DNA of 64,000 nucleotides from contig JAEZGX010000025.1 of the NCBI GenBank assembly GCA_023416735.1, positions 62,001-126,000 on the forward strand. The letters are read 5' to 3'. Source of the DNA: Verrucomicrobiota bacterium. Lineage in GTDB: Bacteria; Verrucomicrobiota; Verrucomicrobiia; Opitutales; Opitutaceae. A program made the position numbers and the translations under genes. Shown one piece after another: positions 52,140 through 60,329 of the stretch; positions within the stretch are counted from its first letter, which is position 1, and each line of letters starts with the position of its first letter. Under the pieces are notes generated by a model. The model saw only the letters and a program-made list of their open reading frames with translations, was not told the DNA's origin and searched no databases.

Positions 52140-54062
52140 ATGGCCCAACTCGACTCCCGCATCCCGCCCGGCCCGCTCGCCGACAAGTGGCGCAACCACA
52201 AGGCGAACATCCGCCTCGTCAATCCGGCCAACAAACGGAAATACGAGGTGATCGTCGTCGGCGCCGGCCTCGCCGGTTCCTCCGCGGCCGCCACGCTCGC
52301 GGAGCTCGGCTACAAGGTGAAGTGCTTCGTGTATCACGACAGCCCGCGTCGCGCGCACTCGATCGCCGCGCAGGGCGGCATCAATGCCGCGAAGAATTAC
52401 CAGAACGACGGCGACAGCGTGTATCGGCTTTTCTACGACACGATCAAGGGTGGCGATTATCGCGCCCGGGAAGCGAACGTGCATCGGCTCGCCGAGGTGT
52501 CGGTCAACATCATCGACCAGTGCGTGGCGCAGGGTGTGCCGTTTGCGCGCGAATATGGCGGTTTGCTCGCCAATCGCTCGTTCGGTGGTGCGCAGGTGTC
52601 GCGCACGTTCTATGCGCGCGGTCAGACGGGCCAGCAGTTGTTGCTTGGCGCTTATTCGTCGCTGATGCGCCAAGTGGGCGCCAACACGGTGCAGCTGTTC
52701 CCGAACACCGAGATGCTCGACCTCGTGATCGTGGACGGACAGGCGAAAGGGGTGGTCGTTCGCAATCTGATCACGGGCGAAATCTCGCGGCATGCGGCGG
52801 ACGCGGTGATTCTTGCCACGGGCGGCTACGGCAACGTGTTCAATCTTTCGACGTATGCGCGGCAGTCGAACGCGACCGCGATCTGGCGGGCTTACAAGCG
52901 CGGCGCGTGTTTCGCGAATCCGTGCTATACGCAGATTCACCCGACGTGCATCCCGGTGAGCGGCGACTATCAATCGAAGCTGACGCTGATGTCGGAGTCG
53001 TTGCGCAACGACGGCCGGATCTGGGTGCCGAAGAAGGCGGAGGACCGTCTCAAGGATCCGAATACAATTCCGGAAGCGGATCGCGATTACTATCTCGAGC
53101 GGATGTATCCGAGCTTCGGCAATCTGGCGCCGCGCGACATCGCGTCACGGGCGGCGAAGCGCGTGTGCGACGAAGGTCGCGGCGTGGGCGAAAGCGGCCT
53201 GGGCGTGTATTTGGATTTCTCGGACGCGATCAAGCGGCTCGGCGAAGGGGGCGTGGCGGAGCGCTACGGCAATCTCTTCGATATCTATCACGAGATCACC
53301 GACGAGAACGCCTACAAAGTCCCGATGCGCATCTATCCGGCGGTGCACTACACGATGGGTGGGCTCTGGGTGGACTATAACCTGATGTCGAATGTGCCGG
53401 GATTGTTCGTTCTCGGTGAGGCGAACTTCTCGGACCACGGTGCGAACCGGCTCGGCGCCTCGGCGCTGATGCAGGGGCTCGCTGATGGCTATTTCGTGAT
53501 TCCCTACACGATCGGCGATTATCTCGCGACGCAAAAGCCGGGTTCGCGTCCGTCAGCCGATGCGGCGGAGTTCAAGGCGGCGGAGCAAAACGTCGTGAGC
53601 ATGACGAAGCGGCTGCTGGACACGAAAGGCACGGAGCCGGTCAGTCATTTCCACAAGCGCCTCGGCAAGCTCATGTGGGAAGGTTGCGGCATGGCGCGGA
53701 CGGAGGCGTCGTTGAAGAAGGCGCTGCAGGAAATCCCGAAGTTGCGCGAAGAGTTCTGGGCGAATGTGCGCGTGCCGGGCTCGGAGAACACGTTGAACCA
53801 ATCGCTCGAGCAGGCGGGCCGCGTGGCGGACTTTCTCGAGCTCGGCGAACTGATGTGTCTCGACGCGTTGACGCGCGAAGAGAGCTGCGGCGGGCACTTC
53901 CGTGAGGAGCACCAGTATCCCGACGGCGAATGCAGACGTGACGACGAAAAGTTTGGCCATGTCGCGGCTTGGGAATTCCAAGGCGACGGCAAGACGCCGC
54001 TACGCAACACGGAGCAGCTCAACTACGAGTTCGTGAAGATGAGCGTGCGCAACTACAAGTAA
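52140..54062 (+). CDS. sdhA: Succinate dehydrogenase / fumarate reductase flavoprotein subunit
   Basis: A 640-residue catalytic subunit of complex II. The FAD domain starts YEVIVVGAGLAGSSAAATLA. The His that bears covalent FAD lies in RRAHSIAAQGGINAAKNYQN. RTFYARGQTGQQLLLGAYSS, the substrate-site MRIYPAVHYTMGGLWVDYN and GANRLGASALMQGLADGYF are intact, as is the C-terminal RVADFLELGELMCLDAL helix. Length and sequence are like the non-classical (Bacteroidetes/epsilon/delta-type) SdhA. It is co-transcribed with sdhC (12 bp) and sdhB (22 bp). Confidence 0.97.
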   Translation: MAQLDSRIPPGPLADKWRNHKANIRLVNPANKRKYEVIVVGAGLAGSSAAATLAELGYKVKCFVYHDSPRRAHSIAAQGGINAAKNYQNDGDSVYRLFYDTIKGGDYRAREANVHRLAEVSVNIIDQCVAQGVPFAREYGGLLANRSFGGAQVSRTFYARGQTGQQLLLGAYSSLMRQVGANTVQLFPNTEMLDLVIVDGQAKGVVVRNLITGEISRHAADAVILATGGYGNVFNLSTYARQSNATAIWRAYKRGACFANPCYTQIHPTCIPVSGDYQSKLTLMSESLRNDGRIWVPKKAEDRLKDPNTIPEADRDYYLERMYPSFGNLAPRDIASRAAKRVCDEGRGVGESGLGVYLDFSDAIKRLGEGGVAERYGNLFDIYHEITDENAYKVPMRIYPAVHYTMGGLWVDYNLMSNVPGLFVLGEANFSDHGANRLGASALMQGLADGYFVIPYTIGDYLATQKPGSRPSADAAEFKAAEQNVVSMTKRLLDTKGTEPVSHFHKRLGKLMWEGCGMARTEASLKKALQEIPKLREEFWANVRVPGSENTLNQSLEQAGRVADFLELGELMCLDALTREESCGGHFREEHQYPDGECRRDDEKFGHVAAWEFQGDGKTPLRNTEQLNYEFVKMSVRNYK

Positions 54063-54084
54063 TCCACCGTCAATATTTACGACC

Positions 54085-54897
54085 ATGGTCGCAGCCACCT
54101 CTCAGAAATCCATCAATCTCACGCTTCGGGTTTGGCGGCAGGCCGGTCCTGGGGCGCCGGGGAAGTTCGTCGATTATCCGGCGAAGAACCTGAACCCGAA
54201 CATGTCGTTCCTCGAGATGCTCGACGTGGTGAACGACGAGCTGACGAAGAAAGGCGAGGAGCCGATCGCGTTCGCGCATGATTGTCGTGAGGGCATCTGC
54301 GGCACGTGTTCTTTGTCGATCAACGGCAAGCCGCACGGACCGGGGCGGGGCATTGCCACGTGCCAGACCTATGTCCGCAGCTTCAACGACGGCGACATCG
54401 TCGTGGTGGAGCCGTTTCGTGCGAAAGCGTTTCCGCTCGTGAAGGACTTGGTCATCGATCGCAGTGCGTTCGACAAGATCCAGGCGGCGGGCGGCTTCAT
54501 CAGCGTGCGCACGGGCGCGGCGCCGGATGCGAATTCGATTCCGATTCCGAAGGCGGATGCGGATCTGGCGATGGATGCGGCCTCATGCATTCAGTGCGGC
54601 GCCTGCGTGGCGGCGTGCAAGAACGCGAGCGCGATGTTGTTCGTGGCGGCGAAGGTGTCGCAGCTTGGATTGCTGCCGCAGGGCCAACCCGAGCGCGATC
54701 GTCGCGTGCTCGCGATGGTGAATACGATGGACGAAATGGGCTTTGGCAGTTGCACGAATCAATACGAGTGCAGCGCGGCGTGTCCGAAACTGATCTCGCA
54801 TGATTTCATCGCACGGATGAATCGCGATTATTTGAAGGCGAGCTTCACGTCGGTATTCAAGCCGGCGCCGGCGGTGACGAGCGGCGGCGGGGCTTGA
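54085..54897 (+). CDS. sdhB: Succinate dehydrogenase iron-sulfur subunit
   Basis: A 270-residue electron-transfer subunit of complex II. The [2Fe-2S] ligands are in AHDCREGICGTCSLSINGKP (about 72-91). The C-terminal ferredoxin-like part has CIQCGACVAACKNASAM for the [4Fe-4S] cluster and FGSCTNQYECSAACPKLIS for the [3Fe-4S] cluster. It starts at ATG 54085 and ends the sdhCAB operon, followed by a GTAGCGGAACG-type hairpin. Confidence 0.97.
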   Translation: MVAATSQKSINLTLRVWRQAGPGAPGKFVDYPAKNLNPNMSFLEMLDVVNDELTKKGEEPIAFAHDCREGICGTCSLSINGKPHGPGRGIATCQTYVRSFNDGDIVVVEPFRAKAFPLVKDLVIDRSAFDKIQAAGGFISVRTGAAPDANSIPIPKADADLAMDAASCIQCGACVAACKNASAMLFVAAKVSQLGLLPQGQPERDRRVLAMVNTMDEMGFGSCTNQYECSAACPKLISHDFIARMNRDYLKASFTSVFKPAPAVTSGGGA

Positions 54898-54907
54898 AGT
54901 GGAGGTT

Positions 54908-54945
54908 CGTAGCGGAACGTGTAAGCGTTTCGCTACGAGGTTTTA
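54908..54945 (+). terminator. CGTAGCGGAACG hairpin after sdhB
   Basis: CGTAGCGGAACG (54908-54919) pairs with CGTTTCGCTACG (54926-54937) with one G-T wobble, followed by GAGGTTTTA. It shares its arm with 51176-51203. It lies between convergent sdhB and the AbgT gene. Confidence 0.7.
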
Positions 54946-56478
54946 CTTTGCCAGGTAGAGCGGGGCGCCGGGGCCCATGGGGAGGCCGAAGCCGATCCAG
55001 ATGGCGAGCAGGATGCTCCAAGCGATCATAAAGACGATCGTGTAAGGGAGCATGGTGGCGATCATCGTGCCGATGCCGCCTTTCGGCTCGTAGCGTTGCA
55101 CGAAGGTGAGGATCAGCGGGAAATAGCTGAGGACCGGGGTGACGATGTTCGTAACACTGTCGCCGATACGGAAGGCGCCCTGCACGAGTTCCGGCGTGTA
55201 GCCGAGGAGCATGAACATGGGGACGAACACAGGAGCGAGCAGCGCCCATTTGGCGGAGGCGCTGCTCATCAAGAGGTTCACGGCCGCGCCGAAGAGGATC
55301 ACGGCGATCATCAGGAGAATCGGCTGATTCTCCAAGCCGAGGTGTTGGATGAACTCGGCGCCTTTGACGGCGGTGATCACGCCGAGGTTGGTCCAATTGA
55401 AATAGGCGATGAACTGGGCGGCGAAGAACGCGAGGACGATGAACGACGCCATCGACTTCATCGTGACGGTCATTCCGCTCACGACGTCGTGGTCGTTGCG
55501 GATGGTTTTTGCGCCGATGCCGTAGGCGATGCCAGGGAGGAGTCCGAAGAGAAAGATAAACGTGATCAAACCGCCCATGAACGCCGAGTTGGCGAACGTG
55601 GGGTTCTCCGGGTTCACAAGGAAGCCGTTGGCGGGCAGCGTGCCGATCGCGACGAAGGCGGACATGGCAACGACGGTCGCGGTGGCGAACCAGAGCCCGC
55701 GTTTTTCGAGCGTGCTGAGCGGCTTGAGCTCTTCGCGCGGGGCAGGGCCGGTGTAGTCGCCCAAGCGCGGAGCGACGAAGCGCTCCGTGACCCACGTCCC
55801 GGCGGCCGTTATCAGAAATGTGGATACGGCCATGAAATACCAATTGGCAAAGGCATCGACGCGGTAGGCGGGATCGATGAGTTGGGCGGCAGCTTCGGAA
55901 AGGCCGGCGAGCAGGACATCGACGGAGCCAACGAGAAGATTGGCGCTGTAGCCGCCCGAGACGCCGGCGAACGCGGCGGCGAGACCGACGATCGGATGGC
56001 GACCGAGGGCGTGATACAAGGCGGCGGCGAGCGGGATGAGGAGAACGTAGCCGACTTCGCTGCCGGCGTTGGACATGACGCCGGCGAAAACGACCATCGG
56101 CGTGATGAGTTTCGCGGGCGAAGCGAGCACGACGAGACGCAACCCTGCGCCGAGCAAGCCGGTGTATTCGGCGACGCCGATTCCAAGCAGGCACATGAGC
56201 GACATGCCGAGAGGCGGATAGGCGATGAAGTTCCGCACCGCTTCGATCAGCATGCGCTGGATGCCGGAGACGGAGAGGAGGTTTACGACCTCGACGGTCT
56301 GGCCGGTGCCGGGATGCGCGACGGACACACCCAGGACGTGAAGCGCGAACGAAAGCAAAACCACCGAAACGGAGAGCAGGAGGAAAAGCGTGGCGGGATG
56401 CGGGAGGGCGTTGCCGAGACGTTCGACGCCGTTGAGAAACCGCTGGAAGGCGCGGCCGGGAGCGGGGGAAGCGGTCAT
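54943..56478 (-). CDS. AbgT family transporter
   Basis: A 511-residue polytopic membrane protein (about 11-13 helices) of the AbgT family, whose members import p-aminobenzoyl-glutamate or act as antimetabolite (sulfonamide) exporters. Recognisable segments are RFLNGVERLGNALPHPATLF at the N-terminus, VFAGVMSNAGSEVGYVLLIP, AFAGVSGGYSANLLVGSVD, AFFAAQFIAYFNWTNLGVI, SSASAKWALLAPVFVPMFML and GDSVTNIVTPVLSYFPLIL. The direction of transport cannot be told. It stands alone on the minus strand between sdhB and a small membrane-protein gene. Gene symbol left blank because of the functional split in the family. Confidence 0.92.
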   Translation of the reverse strand: MTASPAPGRAFQRFLNGVERLGNALPHPATLFLLLSVSVVLLSFALHVLGVSVAHPGTGQTVEVVNLLSVSGIQRMLIEAVRNFIAYPPLGMSLMCLLGIGVAEYTGLLGAGLRLVVLASPAKLITPMVVFAGVMSNAGSEVGYVLLIPLAAALYHALGRHPIVGLAAAFAGVSGGYSANLLVGSVDVLLAGLSEAAAQLIDPAYRVDAFANWYFMAVSTFLITAAGTWVTERFVAPRLGDYTGPAPREELKPLSTLEKRGLWFATATVVAMSAFVAIGTLPANGFLVNPENPTFANSAFMGGLITFIFLFGLLPGIAYGIGAKTIRNDHDVVSGMTVTMKSMASFIVLAFFAAQFIAYFNWTNLGVITAVKGAEFIQHLGLENQPILLMIAVILFGAAVNLLMSSASAKWALLAPVFVPMFMLLGYTPELVQGAFRIGDSVTNIVTPVLSYFPLILTFVQRYEPKGGIGTMIATMLPYTIVFMIAWSILLAIWIGFGLPMGPGAPLYLAK

Positions 56479-56599
56479 CGTGGAAGACTAGGAATGAAGC
56501 GCGAGAGAGGCGTCAAACCTGGGGAAGAGAACAGCTTTTCGCGTGCCGTGTAACTTTTCGCGAAATGTTGTGTTATCGAGGCATCAACTTTTTCAAACG

Positions 56600-56806
56600 A
56601 TGAAAACTCTTCCTGTTGTTGCCTTCCTTGCCGCGCTGGGCGCGTTCCTGTTCTCGCCGGTGAATTTCGAGTTCGCGATATCGATGCTGCTGACGCTGGG
56701 CGTCGCGAGTATCTTGACGACGGATTATCGGCCACGACGTCCGCTGGTGGCTCGGGCGAGCGTGAGTGCGCCAGCCAAACGATCCCCGCTTCCGCTGGCG
56801 GTGTGA
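56600..56806 (+). CDS. Small two-helix membrane protein
   Basis: A 68-residue protein from ATG 56600. MKTLPVVAFLAALGAFLFS (1-19) and FAISMLLTLGVASILTT (about 26-42) are hydrophobic and the C-terminus is basic (YRPRRPLVARASVSAPAKRS). No family is recognised. A very strong intrinsic terminator begins 24 bp after the stop, and about 120 bp upstream is free for a promoter, so a dedicated short transcript is likely. An ATG at 56543 would add 19 residues with no support. Confidence 0.7.
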   Translation: MKTLPVVAFLAALGAFLFSPVNFEFAISMLLTLGVASILTTDYRPRRPLVARASVSAPAKRSPLPLAV

Positions 56807-56829
56807 TTAGCCGCTGGTGAGCACTGGAG

Positions 56830-56865
56830 AAGCGGTTCCTGCCTGGAGGCGGGGGCCGCTTTTTT
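56830..56865 (+). terminator. Strong intrinsic terminator after the 68-residue protein gene
   Basis: AAGCGGTTCCTGCC (56830-56843) pairs along its whole length, with three G-T wobbles, with GGCGGGGGCCGCTT (56848-56861) around TGGA. A T-run follows to 56865. Confidence 0.92.
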
Positions 56866-56885
56866 GTGAGGCGGCGCCTCTCGGC

Positions 56886-57362
56886 CTATGGGGCGAGGCT
56901 GGAGAAACTGCGGAGGTCGATCGAGCCTTGGGACCGAGACTTCATCTCGCTCTTCTCCTCGTAGATCGTCTGGTAGAGGATGTTGTCGAGGCGGTAGGAA
57001 GCGGTCTGGGTGTCGCGCACGGCGATGAGCTGGCGCAGGAGCGAGAGGTTCTCGATGTGGACGGTCACCTCGCGCGTGACGGAGTTGAGCGGCGGGATGC
57101 CAAAAGGCTCGTTGCTGACGGCGCGGCCGACGAAATCGCCGTTGAGATAGAGTTTATGCGAGGAGCCGGAGAAGCCGAGCGGGGCGATGTTTTCGCTGGT
57201 GAGCCGAAGGGTCAGGACGACGGTGCTTTCGAGGACGGTGGCGCTGGTCGGCCGGATGTCGACGAGCGTGACGATGATTTCGCTGGGGCGCGGCGTGCTG
57301 CAGCCGGCGAAGAAAAGGAAGGGGAGAACCAAAAGGGGCAGACAGCGACGGAGGGTGTTCAT
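56886..57362 (-). CDS. LEA2 (WHy-domain)-like lipoprotein
   Basis: A 158-residue lipoprotein. The signal RRCLPLLVLPFLFFAGCSTP ends in the lipobox FAGC, so the Cys at about 21 would be lipidated. The mature part has the water-stress/LEA14 pattern: VTLVDIRPTSATVLESTVVL, LRLTSENIAPLGFSGSSHKL, YLNGDFVGRAV and IPPLNSVTREVTVHIE. LEA2-type lipoproteins protect or bind partners in the envelope; the precise role is unknown. I chose the ATG at 57362, because upstream in-frame residues are not signal-like. Confidence 0.85.
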   Translation of the reverse strand: MNTLRRCLPLLVLPFLFFAGCSTPRPSEIIVTLVDIRPTSATVLESTVVLTLRLTSENIAPLGFSGSSHKLYLNGDFVGRAVSNEPFGIPPLNSVTREVTVHIENLSLLRQLIAVRDTQTASYRLDNILYQTIYEEKSEMKSRSQGSIDLRSFSSLAP

Positions 57363-57469
57363 GCGCGGCAAGAGCGAATGGCAGCGCGCGTGGAAACTGC
57401 AAGGCTGCGGAGGGGACGTTTGATTCGGACGGCGTGACAGGTTTGCCGGCCGCAATGCGTCGGCCTTGC

Positions 57470-57724
57470 TTAGAATACCGAGAGAGCCTTGGCGCTCTTG
57501 AGGGCGAACCAGAGTGCCCCGCCACCGGAGAGAAGGAGCAAGGCGCGGCGGAAAAGGGTGCGGCCGCGGACGAGGGTGTCGTGGCGGTCGAAATCGCGCG
57601 GGGAGCGATTGTTTTCGGCGAGGAAGCTGGCGAAACGGGTGTTGCGGTGCGGGCTGCGGGGATCGCGGGCGAGTCCAAAACGGATCGCGGGACGACGGCA
57701 GAGATTGATCAGAAAGCGCAGCAC
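57470..57724 (-). CDS. Small protein of unknown function with C-terminal hydrophobic segment
   Basis: An 84-residue frame. The N-terminus is Arg-rich (LRFLINLCRRPAIRFGLARD). FASFLAENNRSPRDFDRHDT follows, and the C-terminus ends in a likely membrane segment (LFRRALLLLSGGGALWFALK). Third codon positions are strongly C/G, like real genes of this strand, and the chain has no runs typical of antisense frames. No family is recognised. It shares a divergent upstream region with lysA, about 95 bp away. Confidence 0.55.
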   Translation of the reverse strand: MLRFLINLCRRPAIRFGLARDPRSPHRNTRFASFLAENNRSPRDFDRHDTLVRGRTLFRRALLLLSGGGALWFALKSAKALSVF

Positions 57725-57819
57725 AGGGGGATTATGTTAGTTGTCGGAAGATTGAGGTCGTTTCTTCAAGAGATTTTTAGCTACGGTCGTATTTCACGTC
57801 TTTTTTTTCCCAGTCCTCC

Positions 57820-59124
57820 ATGCACCACTTCCGCTATTCCGGTTCCGATCTGCATTGCGAGTCGGTTGACCTCGCCGCTGTCGCCAAGCTCTACGGCACT
57901 CCGACATATGTCTACAGCGCATCGACGATTTCGAATCATTTTTCTCGATTGAAGCAGAGTCTGAGCGGGCTCGACCTGCAGATCTGCTATGCGATGAAGG
58001 CGAATTCGAACCTGGCGATCCTGCGCCTGTTTTCGAATCTCGGTGCGGGGTTCGATTTGGTGAGTGGCGGCGAGATCCGGCGCGTGATTGCGGCGGGCGG
58101 TGATGTGAAGACGAGTGTGTTTGCGGGAGTCGGGAAGACAGAGGCGGAGATCAAGCTGGCGCTGGAGAATGGGATTTTCGCGTTTCACGTGGAGAGCGAG
58201 CCGGAGCTGGCGCGGATCAACCACGTGGCGGGAACCTTGGGGGTGAAGGCGCCGATCGCGATCCGGGTGAATCCGGATGTGGACGCGCACACGCATGCGA
58301 AGATCACGACGGGGAAGAGCGACAACAAGTTTGGCATTCCGTTGAAGGCGGCGCCGGCGGCGTATGAGGCGGCGGCGAAGCTGAAGAACATCCACATCAA
58401 AGGTGTGCAGATGCACATCGGCTCGCAGTTGACCTCGGTCGGACCGTTCGTCGAGGCGGTAAAGAAGCTCGTGCCCTTCGTGGCGGAGCTGAAGGCGACG
58501 TATGGGATTTCGTATTACTCGATCGGTGGCGGGATGGGCATCGTTTACAAGGATGCCCTGGCGAGCGGTCAGCAGGCCTGGTGGGAAGCGTTGCCGGCGG
58601 ATCAGCGGCCGTTGACGCCGGAGACATACGGCGAGGCGCTGACGCCCTTGCTCGCGCCGTTGGGATTGAAGATCCTGCTCGAGCACGGGCGCTTCATGGT
58701 GGGCAACGCGGGCGTCTTGCTGGCGCGCGTGGAGCATCTGAAGCGCGGAGCGAGCAAGAACTTCCTGATCGTCGATGCGGCGATGAACGATCTGGTGCGT
58801 CCCGCGATGTATGACAGCTATCACGAAATCGTGCCGGTGCATCGCGATTCGTCGCGGCGCGCGCTGGTGGCGGACGTGGTGGGGCCGATCTGCGAGAGTG
58901 GCGATTGTTTCGCGAAAGATCGGCAGATTCAGGAAGTCGGCGAAGGCGAGCTGGTGGCGTTCATGAGCGCGGGTGCGTATGGCTATGCGATGGCCAATCG
59001 CTACAACGCGCGCGGGCTGGCGGCGGAGGTATTGGTGCAAGGGAGCAGTTTCGAACTGATCCATGCGCGCGAAACCTTCGAGCAGATGATCGCGGGGGAG
59101 AAGGTGCCGGCGTTTTTGAAGTGA
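57820..59124 (+). CDS. lysA: Diaminopimelate decarboxylase
   Basis: A 434-residue PLP enzyme of the alanine-racemase fold that converts meso-diaminopimelate to L-lysine. The PLP Lys is in LQICYAMKANSNLAILRLF (about 56-64). LGAGFDLVSGGEIRRVI, HVESEPELARINHVA, IRVNPDVDAHTHAKITTGKS, GVQMHIGSQLTSVGPFVEA, the phosphate-binding YSIGGGMGI and GPICESGDCF (substrate Cys) are all typical. The C-terminus SAGAYGYAMANRYNARG completes the active site. ATG at 57820 chosen. A hairpin repeat separates it from gpsA. Confidence 0.97.
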   Translation: MHHFRYSGSDLHCESVDLAAVAKLYGTPTYVYSASTISNHFSRLKQSLSGLDLQICYAMKANSNLAILRLFSNLGAGFDLVSGGEIRRVIAAGGDVKTSVFAGVGKTEAEIKLALENGIFAFHVESEPELARINHVAGTLGVKAPIAIRVNPDVDAHTHAKITTGKSDNKFGIPLKAAPAAYEAAAKLKNIHIKGVQMHIGSQLTSVGPFVEAVKKLVPFVAELKATYGISYYSIGGGMGIVYKDALASGQQAWWEALPADQRPLTPETYGEALTPLLAPLGLKILLEHGRFMVGNAGVLLARVEHLKRGASKNFLIVDAAMNDLVRPAMYDSYHEIVPVHRDSSRRALVADVVGPICESGDCFAKDRQIQEVGEGELVAFMSAGAYGYAMANRYNARGLAAEVLVQGSSFELIHARETFEQMIAGEKVPAFLK

Positions 59125-59132
59125 ACGTGAGG

Positions 59133-59204
59133 AACCACGAAATACACGAAACACACGACAGGTCGGATCGGATTCTTTGCGTGTATTTGGTGGGTTTCGT
59201 GGTT
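59133..59204. repeat. CACGAAA-word hairpin between lysA and gpsA
   Basis: AACCACGAAA (59133-59142) and TTTCGTGGTT (59195-59204) pair perfectly. The inner parts are made of TACACGAAACACACGA on one side and TGCGTGTATTTGG on the other, which pair imperfectly. It fills the lysA-gpsA gap, ending 11 bp before the gpsA ATG. The sequence CTACGAATGAACACGAAGGC at about 6212 looks like a lone half of the same type. Confidence 0.75.
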
Positions 59205-59215
59205 AACCAACCTAC

Positions 59216-60211
59216 ATGACGTTTGTGGTTGTTGGCGCCGGGGCTTGGGGGACCGCATTTGCGGTTCATCTCGCGCGGCTCGGGCAGGAAGTGACGCTGG
59301 CGCCACGGCGGGCGGAACAGATGGTGAAGCTCGGCGTGATGCGGGAGAATGAGGATTATCTTCCCGGAATTTCACTGCCCGAAGCTTTGCGGGTGGAGGC
59401 GGATTTGGAGAAGGCGTTGAAGGGGGCGGAGGTGGTGCTGCTGGCATGTCCGTCGCAGGCGTTGCGGGAAACCTGTGTGCGGGTGTGCGAGGCGTTGAAA
59501 GGAGAGGGCGTCAAACTCGTGGCGAGTCTGGCGAAAGGGTTGGAACTGGGGACGCATCTGCGTCCGTCGGAAGTGATCGGAGATGTATTCAAAAAACCGA
59601 TCGCGGGTTCGTTGACGGGCCCGACGAATGCGGCGGAAGTGGCGCGGGGATTGCCGGCGGCGATGGTGCTCGGTGTGACGGACACGGGCGCGACCGCGCA
59701 GGAGGTGCAGGCGGCGTTGAGCGGGCCGACCTTGCGGGTTTATACCAGCGACGATCTTGCGGGCTTGGAGATCGGCGGGTGTTTGAAGAACGTGTATGCG
59801 ATCGCGGCCGGGTGTTCGGATGGGTTGAAACTGGGCGATAACACGCGCGCGGCGCTGCTGACGCGGGCGCTGGCGGAAATGGTGCGGGTGGGCGTGAGGC
59901 TCGGCGCCCGGGCGGAGACGTTTTATGGATTGAGCGGATTTGGTGATCTCGTGGCGACGTGCCACGGCGGATGGAGCCGCAATCGCGAATTTGGGGAGCA
60001 GGTGGGACGCGGGCGATCGGTCACGGAGCTGTTGAAGGATCGGAAAAGCGTCGTGGAAGGCTACAAGACCACCAAATCGTTTCACGAACTCTGCACGCAG
60101 CAGGGGATCGATGCGCCGATCCTCGCGGAGACGCATGCGATCTTGTTTGAAGGCAAGCAGCCGGCGCAGGCGCTGCGGGCGCTGATGACGCGGGGATTGA
60201 AGAGCGAGTAG
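59216..60211 (+). CDS. gpsA: NAD(P)-dependent glycerol-3-phosphate dehydrogenase
   Basis: A 331-residue enzyme that reduces dihydroxyacetone phosphate to sn-glycerol-3-phosphate for phospholipid synthesis. The dinucleotide fold is at the very start (MTFVVVGAGAWGTAFAVHLA). SLAKGLELGTHLRPSEVI, GSLTGPTNAAEVARGLPAAM, the catalytic-Lys region LEIGGCLKNVYAIAAGCSDG, NTRAALLTRALAEMVRVGV and FYGLSGFGDLVATCHGGWSR with NREFG are GpsA signatures. It follows lysA by 91 bp. Confidence 0.97.
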   Translation: MTFVVVGAGAWGTAFAVHLARLGQEVTLAPRRAEQMVKLGVMRENEDYLPGISLPEALRVEADLEKALKGAEVVLLACPSQALRETCVRVCEALKGEGVKLVASLAKGLELGTHLRPSEVIGDVFKKPIAGSLTGPTNAAEVARGLPAAMVLGVTDTGATAQEVQAALSGPTLRVYTSDDLAGLEIGGCLKNVYAIAAGCSDGLKLGDNTRAALLTRALAEMVRVGVRLGARAETFYGLSGFGDLVATCHGGWSRNREFGEQVGRGRSVTELLKDRKSVVEGYKTTKSFHELCTQQGIDAPILAETHAILFEGKQPAQALRALMTRGLKSE

Positions 60212-60243
60212 CTGCCGACGAGAGGGGCGAGGGGTGTCTTCTC

Positions 60244-60320
60244 CTCGTTCTCGTAATCGTTCTCTTTCTCGTTCTCGCGTTTTCGCTCTGAAGAGAACGA
60301 TTTACGAGAACGAGAACGAA
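60244..60320. repeat. GAGAACGA-word hairpin between gpsA and the symporter gene
   Basis: Left arm about 60244-60270 (TCGTTCTCGTAATCGTTCTC and on) and right arm about 60291-60319 (AAGAGAACGATTTACGAGAA and on) are complementary over about 22 bases with one extra base. The words are the same as in the element at 26777-26861. It lies between convergent genes. Confidence 0.85.
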
Positions 60321-60329
60321 GCCGCTGGC

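Noticed and set aside
57725..57819. Lysine riboswitch before lysA
   Set aside because: Fewer than 100 bp are available and the conserved lysine-aptamer helices are not visible.
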